9,362 nt of DNA from Oscillospiraceae bacterium. GTDB taxonomy: Bacteria; Bacillota; Clostridia; Oscillospirales; Ruminococcaceae. Made by a program: the position numbers and the translations under genes. The stretch covers positions 1 to 9,362 of the forward strand of contig JAAVIG010000015.1 in assembly GCA_014796735.1 (NCBI GenBank), in the 5' to 3' direction. Position 1 is the stretch's first letter. The number at the start of each line of letters is the position of its first letter. Under the pieces are notes generated by a model. The model did not search any database. It was not told where the DNA came from and saw only the letters and a list, made by a program, of their open reading frames with translations. Below, in pieces: positions 7,011 through 9,362 of the stretch.

Positions 7011-7235
7011 AATTTCCGAAGAAAAGTTTTTGCGAAGCCGTCCCGACACCTTTTACGCGGCAAAAAAATTAAGCGTACGCCAAAACGCCGCGGTGAAAAA
7101 TTTCATGGCAAACGTTTTGCGGGGCGCGGTATCCTTTTTTTCGGCAAGGCGTAAAAAATGCTGCCGCAAAACCGCCTCAAACCCAAGGGCTGAAAGCGTT
7201 TTTGAAGCGCGGAAACGGCGTTTTTGAGAAATAAC
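7011..7235. other. Inverted-repeat-rich non-coding segment
   Basis: No credible gene; one open frame from a TTG near 7030 encodes a low-complexity basic peptide with no Shine-Dalgarno site. The stretch is built from G/C clusters and A/T runs with many matching arms: CGCGGC (7056-7061) with GCCGCG (7087-7092), palindrome GCGTACGC (7073-7080), GTTTTGCGG (7114-7122) with CCGCAAAAC (7164-7172), and the direct repeat GCGTTTTTGA (7196-7205, 7218-7227). It could be the leader of the SPFH mRNA, a structured RNA, or a decayed genomic repeat. Confidence 0.4.
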
Positions 7236-7253
7236 GATTCGAAAAACCGAATC
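7236..7253 (-). repeat. 6-bp stem hairpin in the intergenic RNA region
   Basis: GATTCG (7236-7241) and CGAATC (7248-7253) around a 6-nt loop. On the minus strand it is followed by GTTATTTCT, a weak U-rich tail, so it might end a short minus-strand RNA, but the stem is only 6 bp and half A/T. Confidence 0.35.
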
Positions 7254-7261
7254 AATCTGTG

Positions 7262-7291
7262 CGAATATACATGCATAACATGTTATATTCG
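7262..7291 (-). repeat. 12-bp hairpin with a single bulge
   Basis: Arms CGAATATA+CATG (7262-7273) and CATG+TATATTCG (7279-7282, 7284-7291) pair completely except for one bulged base at 7283; loop of 5 nt. It is the longest hairpin in the 6980-7760 gap and adjoins the hairpin chain below. Confidence 0.5.
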
Positions 7292-7299
7292 ATTATCAT

Positions 7300-7430
7300 G
7301 ATGACTTTTGAGATCATCGGCCAAAACCGCTTGGCTGCTTCCAATAAAGCAGGCGGGATTCGAACCCGCGAAGGAGCGGGGCACAGCAATACGTCAACCG
7401 CAGAGCGGAGCGCAGCTTATCGCCCTACTT
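7300..7430 (-). ncRNA. tRNA-like / structured RNA region (degenerate tRNA or new small RNA)
   Basis: Read on the minus strand, 7353-7369 is a textbook T-arm: stem GCGGG/CCCGC around TTCGAAT, containing the tRNA consensus GGTTCGAATCC. Next to it, CTGCTT (7347-7352) can pair with AAGTAG (7425-7430), five Watson-Crick pairs plus one G-U, giving an acceptor-like helix that closes 84 nt, the size of a long-variable-arm tRNA. However, U8, a proper D-arm and a 7-nt anticodon loop cannot be placed and no CCA is encoded, so an intact tRNA is unlikely. The same CTGCTT can instead form a hairpin with AAGCAG (7335-7340), followed by CCAA/TTGG (7321-7334) and GATGA/TCATC (7300-7318). A minus-strand promoter lies just upstream. 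A decayed tRNA or an undescribed structured RNA are both possible. Confidence 0.38.
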
Positions 7431-7474
7431 GCCTAAAAAACAAAGGCTTTGGAAAACGAAAACCCCGCAAAAAA

Positions 7475-7503
7475 ATTATAGCTTAAATTTTAGCGCATTG
7501 CAA
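7475..7503 (-). promoter_or_regulatory. Minus-strand promoter reading into the tRNA-like/hairpin region
   Basis: -35 TTGCAA (7498-7503), 17-bp spacer, perfect -10 TATAAT (7475-7480). Predicted start near 7468, about 38 nt before the acceptor-like helix. It could drive a small RNA or a long leader of the SPFH gene. Confidence 0.5.
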
Positions 7504-7583
7504 TAGTGAAACAGTACAATTTATAGTTGGGAAAGTTAGAACATTCGCACATAAAAAACAGCGTAAAAAACAAAAATTGCGTC
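7504..7583. other. Spacer between divergent promoters
   Basis: AT-rich DNA between the minus-strand promoter at 7475-7503 and the plus-strand MATE promoter. No open frame, no clear repeat and no further promoter seen. Confidence 0.5.
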
Positions 7584-7612
7584 TTGACAATACGCCGCGT
7601 ATGTGATAAAAT
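7584..7612 (+). promoter_or_regulatory. MATE gene promoter with a 13-bp palindromic operator in the spacer
   Basis: -35 TTGACA (7584-7589), 17-bp spacer, extended -10 TGA-TAAAAT (7604-7612). The spacer starts with the perfect palindrome ATACGC-C-GCGTAT (7590-7602). An operator between -35 and -10 points to a repressor that blocks polymerase binding, as with TetR- or MarR-type control of efflux genes. The regulator is not in the window. Predicted start near 7619, giving a leader of about 140 nt. Confidence 0.68.
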
Positions 7613-7665
7613 ATAAACATAAGTTTTTGTATATTCTTTCATATTAAATTCTTTTCTTATGTTAT

Positions 7666-7693
7666 GCTTGGCACTAAGCTGAGCTTTTTTTTT
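7666..7693 (+). promoter_or_regulatory. Possible attenuator in the MATE leader
   Basis: AAGC (7676-7679), TGA, GCTT (7683-7686) precede a run of nine T (7685-7693), a minimal terminator. The same AAGC can instead pair with GCTT at 7666-7669. The two forms exclude each other, but both stems have only 4 bp, so function is uncertain. Confidence 0.25.
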
Positions 7694-7719
7694 GCAAAAA
7701 AGTATATAATCGGCAACAA

Positions 7720-7736
7720 CGCGCTGAAGCAGCGCG
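7720..7736 (+). promoter_or_regulatory. GC-rich hairpin just before the MATE ribosome-binding site
   Basis: CGCGCTG (7720-7726) and CAGCGCG (7730-7736) form a perfect 7-bp stem with a 3-nt loop. It ends 11 nt before the AGG of the ribosome-binding site (7748-7750), where it could stabilise the mRNA 5' region or affect translation. Confidence 0.4.
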
Positions 7737-7760
7737 AATCTACTGAAAGGAAAAAACGAT

Positions 7761-9158
7761 GTGAAGAAAAAAGCTTTATTTTCAATGCTGCCCGCAATAA
7801 TTTCTTTGGCATGGCCTACCGTTTTGGAGCAGGTAATGCAGACTGCGGTTCAATATATAGATACCGCCATGGTAGGAGCCTTGGGAAAACAGGCGACAGC
7901 GGCGGTAGGAGCCACAAGCACGGTAAACTGGTTAGTAGGCAGCACCGTTTCGGCTATCGGCGTAGGCTTTCTGTCCTATATCGCGCAGGCTATGGGCGCG
8001 GGTGAAAGAGAGAAAGCAAAAAAAGCGTCGGGACAGGCGGTAATGTCGGTTCTTATCGTAGGAATACTTTTCACGATACTTACAACCTCCTTAAGCGGAC
8101 TTGTCCCTGTCTGGATGCAGGTAGACGTTAATATACGGGAGATGGCGTCACGGTATTTTCTGATCCTCTACACTCCCATGCTTTTTCGCTCCGCAAGCAT
8201 TATTTTCGGCACGGTGCTGCGCTCGGCGGGCGATACCAAATCCCCTATGATAGTAGGAATATTCGTAAACATAATAAATATTGCGCTTAACTTCTTTTTG
8301 ATCTACCCTACCCGTGTTATATCGCTGTTCGGCGAAAGCTTTACCATTTACGGCGCGGGGTTGGGAACGGAAGGAGCGGCACTGGCAAGCGCGGCAGCCT
8401 ACACCTTCGGAGGAATTGCGATAACTGTAAGGCTGTGGAGGCACAAGGAAATTTCTCCAAAAGGGCAAAGTCTGCGCCCCGATTTAAAAATACTAAAGCC
8501 CTGTTTAAAGGTGGCTTTACCCAATATGTTCCAGCGTTTCGCAACCTCTCTCGGCTACGTTGCCTTTGCTTCCATGATAAACTCTTTGGGTGAGACCGCA
8601 ACGGCGGCGCACACCATAGCCAACACGGTTGAATCCGCTTTCTATATCCCGGGCTACGGAATGCAGACGGCGGCGGCTACCCTTTCTGGAAACGCCTGCG
8701 GAGCAAAAGACAAGGAAAAGCTGCAGGATCTCGCTAAGGCCATTATTCCGCTTGTGATCGTACTGATGATACTGTCGGGCGGTCTGCTGTTCCTTTTCGC
8801 CCCTCAGCTTATGACGCTGTTTTCAAAGGACAGCGAGGTAATTGAGTTAGGTACAACAGTACTGCGCATGGTAGCTGTCTCCGAACCGTTCTACGGCGTT
8901 CCCATAGTTATAGAGGGAATAATGCAGGGAACGGGAAAAACGGTAACGCCCTTTATTTTCAACGTACTGGGCATGTGGTGTGTAAGAATAGTCGGTACGT
9001 TTATCTGCACTCAGCTTTTAAGCTTCGGTTTGATTTCCGCGTGGGCTTGTATGATAGGGCATAATCTGCTATTGTTTGTTCTGTTTATCGTTCATTACGC
9101 AACGGGGCGGTGGAAGCCTGTGTATATGAGATTTAACAAAAAGGAAAAAGCAGCGTAA
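7761..9158 (+). CDS. MATE-family multidrug/organic cation efflux transporter
   Basis: Membrane pump that exports cationic drugs, dyes or metabolites using a Na+ or H+ gradient. 465 residues, typical for MATE. The first codon is GTG at 7761: an ATG overlaps it at 7759 but reads ATG-TGA, and AAAGG (7746-7750) is suitably spaced for the GTG. Twelve hydrophobic segments are expected in two homologous halves. The N half shows AWPTVLEQVMQTAVQYIDTAMVG (17-39) and ends near GLGTEGAALASA (200-211). The C half repeats the pattern at ALPNMFQRFATSLGYVAFASMINSLG (252-277) with GYGMQTAAATLSGNACGAKD (298-317). The tail is basic (RFNKKEKAA). The protein looks intact. It has its own promoter, and divergent transcripts face away from it. 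Substrate cannot be predicted. Confidence 0.93.
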   Translation: MKKKALFSMLPAIISLAWPTVLEQVMQTAVQYIDTAMVGALGKQATAAVGATSTVNWLVGSTVSAIGVGFLSYIAQAMGAGEREKAKKASGQAVMSVLIVGILFTILTTSLSGLVPVWMQVDVNIREMASRYFLILYTPMLFRSASIIFGTVLRSAGDTKSPMIVGIFVNIINIALNFFLIYPTRVISLFGESFTIYGAGLGTEGAALASAAAYTFGGIAITVRLWRHKEISPKGQSLRPDLKILKPCLKVALPNMFQRFATSLGYVAFASMINSLGETATAAHTIANTVESAFYIPGYGMQTAAATLSGNACGAKDKEKLQDLAKAIIPLVIVLMILSGGLLFLFAPQLMTLFSKDSEVIELGTTVLRMVAVSEPFYGVPIVIEGIMQGTGKTVTPFIFNVLGMWCVRIVGTFICTQLLSFGLISAWACMIGHNLLLFVLFIVHYATGRWKPVYMRFNKKEKAA

Positions 9159-9174
9159 AAAATACTGATAATTA

Positions 9175-9232
9175 ATACTAATATCTGTTTTGACGGTAGA
9201 CTTTGTTATACCGTCAAAACAGAGATTAGTAT
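9175..9232. repeat. Long near-perfect hairpin after the MATE gene
   Basis: Arms 9175-9198 and 9209-9232 form a 24-position stem with one mismatch (A9183/G9224) around a 10-nt loop. It starts 16 bp after the MATE stop. There is no T-run on the plus strand, so it is not a classic terminator, though it may protect the mRNA 3' end. Its core GTTTTGACGG recurs in the next hairpin. Confidence 0.75.
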
Positions 9233-9265
9233 AAAAGGAGTTGTAAAAGAATAAATCAAAATTTA

Positions 9266-9303
9266 ACCCGTCAAAACCAAACTTAAATGAGGTTTTGACG
9301 GGT
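9266..9303. repeat. Second hairpin sharing the GTTTTGACGG core; possible minus-strand terminator
   Basis: ACCCGTCAAAACC (9266-9278) and GGTTTTGACGGGT (9291-9303) are perfectly complementary, 13 bp, loop 12 nt. On the minus strand it is followed by a T-rich tail (TTAAATTTTGATTTATTC), so it may terminate a gene entering from the right. The core is shared with the hairpin at 9175-9232. Confidence 0.65.
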
Positions 9304-9332
9304 ATATTTGCTATTAGTAAGATGCAAACGCC

Positions 9333-9356
9333 CGAAGCAGCAGCTTCGCCTGCTTC
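9333..9356. repeat. Nested alternative hairpins near the right edge
   Basis: CGAAGC (9333-9338) can pair with GCTTCG (9343-9348), or GAAGCAG (9334-9340) can pair with CTGCTTC (9350-9356). The two forms overlap. No gene is visible here before the window ends. Confidence 0.35.
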
Positions 9357-9362
9357 TGTGTT

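Noticed and set aside
7030..7227. 65-codon open frame in the SPFH upstream region
   Set aside because: Non-ATG start, no ribosome-binding site, basic low-complexity product that follows the inverted repeats of the DNA.
7347..7430. Functional tRNA gene on the minus strand
   Set aside because: T-arm is perfect and the size fits, but the D-arm, U8 and 7-nt anticodon loop cannot be placed; kept only as tRNA-like.
7259..7486. 75-codon open frame across the hairpin chain
   Set aside because: Runs through the T-arm and other hairpins on the opposite strand, no ribosome-binding site and no recognisable protein features.
7705..7710. Second TATAAT before the MATE gene
   Set aside because: No -35 at 16-18 bp; the promoter at 7584-7612 is far better.
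9159..9362. CRISPR array
   Set aside because: Repeats are inverted hairpin arms in alternating orientation with irregular spacing, not direct repeats with unique spacers.

Overview
The window looks like chromosome from a low-to-mid-GC Firmicute, most likely a Clostridia gut or rumen commensal of the Oscillospiraceae/Ruminococcus type. This is inferred from purine-rich Shine-Dalgarno sites (AAAGGA, AAGGAGGT), consensus TTGACA/TATAAT promoters, and the gene mix: GH43 and GH13 glycosidases, an aldo/keto reductase with ferredoxin clusters, a MATE pump and a RelE-type toxin. No species can be named from sequence alone. There is no rRNA, CRISPR array, transposase or convincing intact tRNA.

Layout. 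(1) 1-890, minus strand: a MerR-family regulator with a GyrI-like effector domain, cut off by the window's left edge. (2) 891-1128: a divergent regulatory region. Two tandem MerR-type promoters (19-bp spacer containing a dyad) face the regulator, and one ordinary 17-bp-spacer promoter faces the glycosidase operon. (3) 1129-5330, plus strand: a tight three-gene run of GH43 beta-xylosidase/arabinofuranosidase, GH13 alpha-glucosidase-like enzyme and ferredoxin-type aldo/keto reductase. (4) 5353-5818, plus strand: a two-gene toxin-antitoxin module with overlapping reading frames, placed 22 bp behind the reductase and ended by a clear terminator. (5) 5882-6979, minus strand: an SPFH/band 7 (slipin-like) protein whose N-terminal half carries three copies of a short motif. 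(6) 6980-7760: a 780-bp non-coding stretch. It holds inverted-repeat-rich DNA, a chain of hairpins including a perfect tRNA-type T-arm behind a minus-strand promoter, and a plus-strand promoter with a 13-bp palindrome in its spacer. (7) 7761-9158, plus strand: a MATE-family efflux pump. (8) 9159-9362: two long hairpins that share one 10-bp core, then a smaller GC-rich hairpin.

How the parts work together. The two glycosidases have no signal peptide, so they probably cleave imported plant-derived oligosaccharides (xylan/arabinan and alpha-glucan side products) in the cytoplasm. The reductase would handle downstream redox chemistry. The MerR protein probably controls its own promoter pair; whether it also affects the divergent glycosidase operon cannot be told from sequence. 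The toxin-antitoxin pair may be co-transcribed with the operon.

The parts least explained by known families are the minus-strand tRNA-like/hairpin chain at about 7236-7468, the dyad-bearing MATE promoter, the paired hairpins after the MATE gene, and the triple-repeat SPFH protein.
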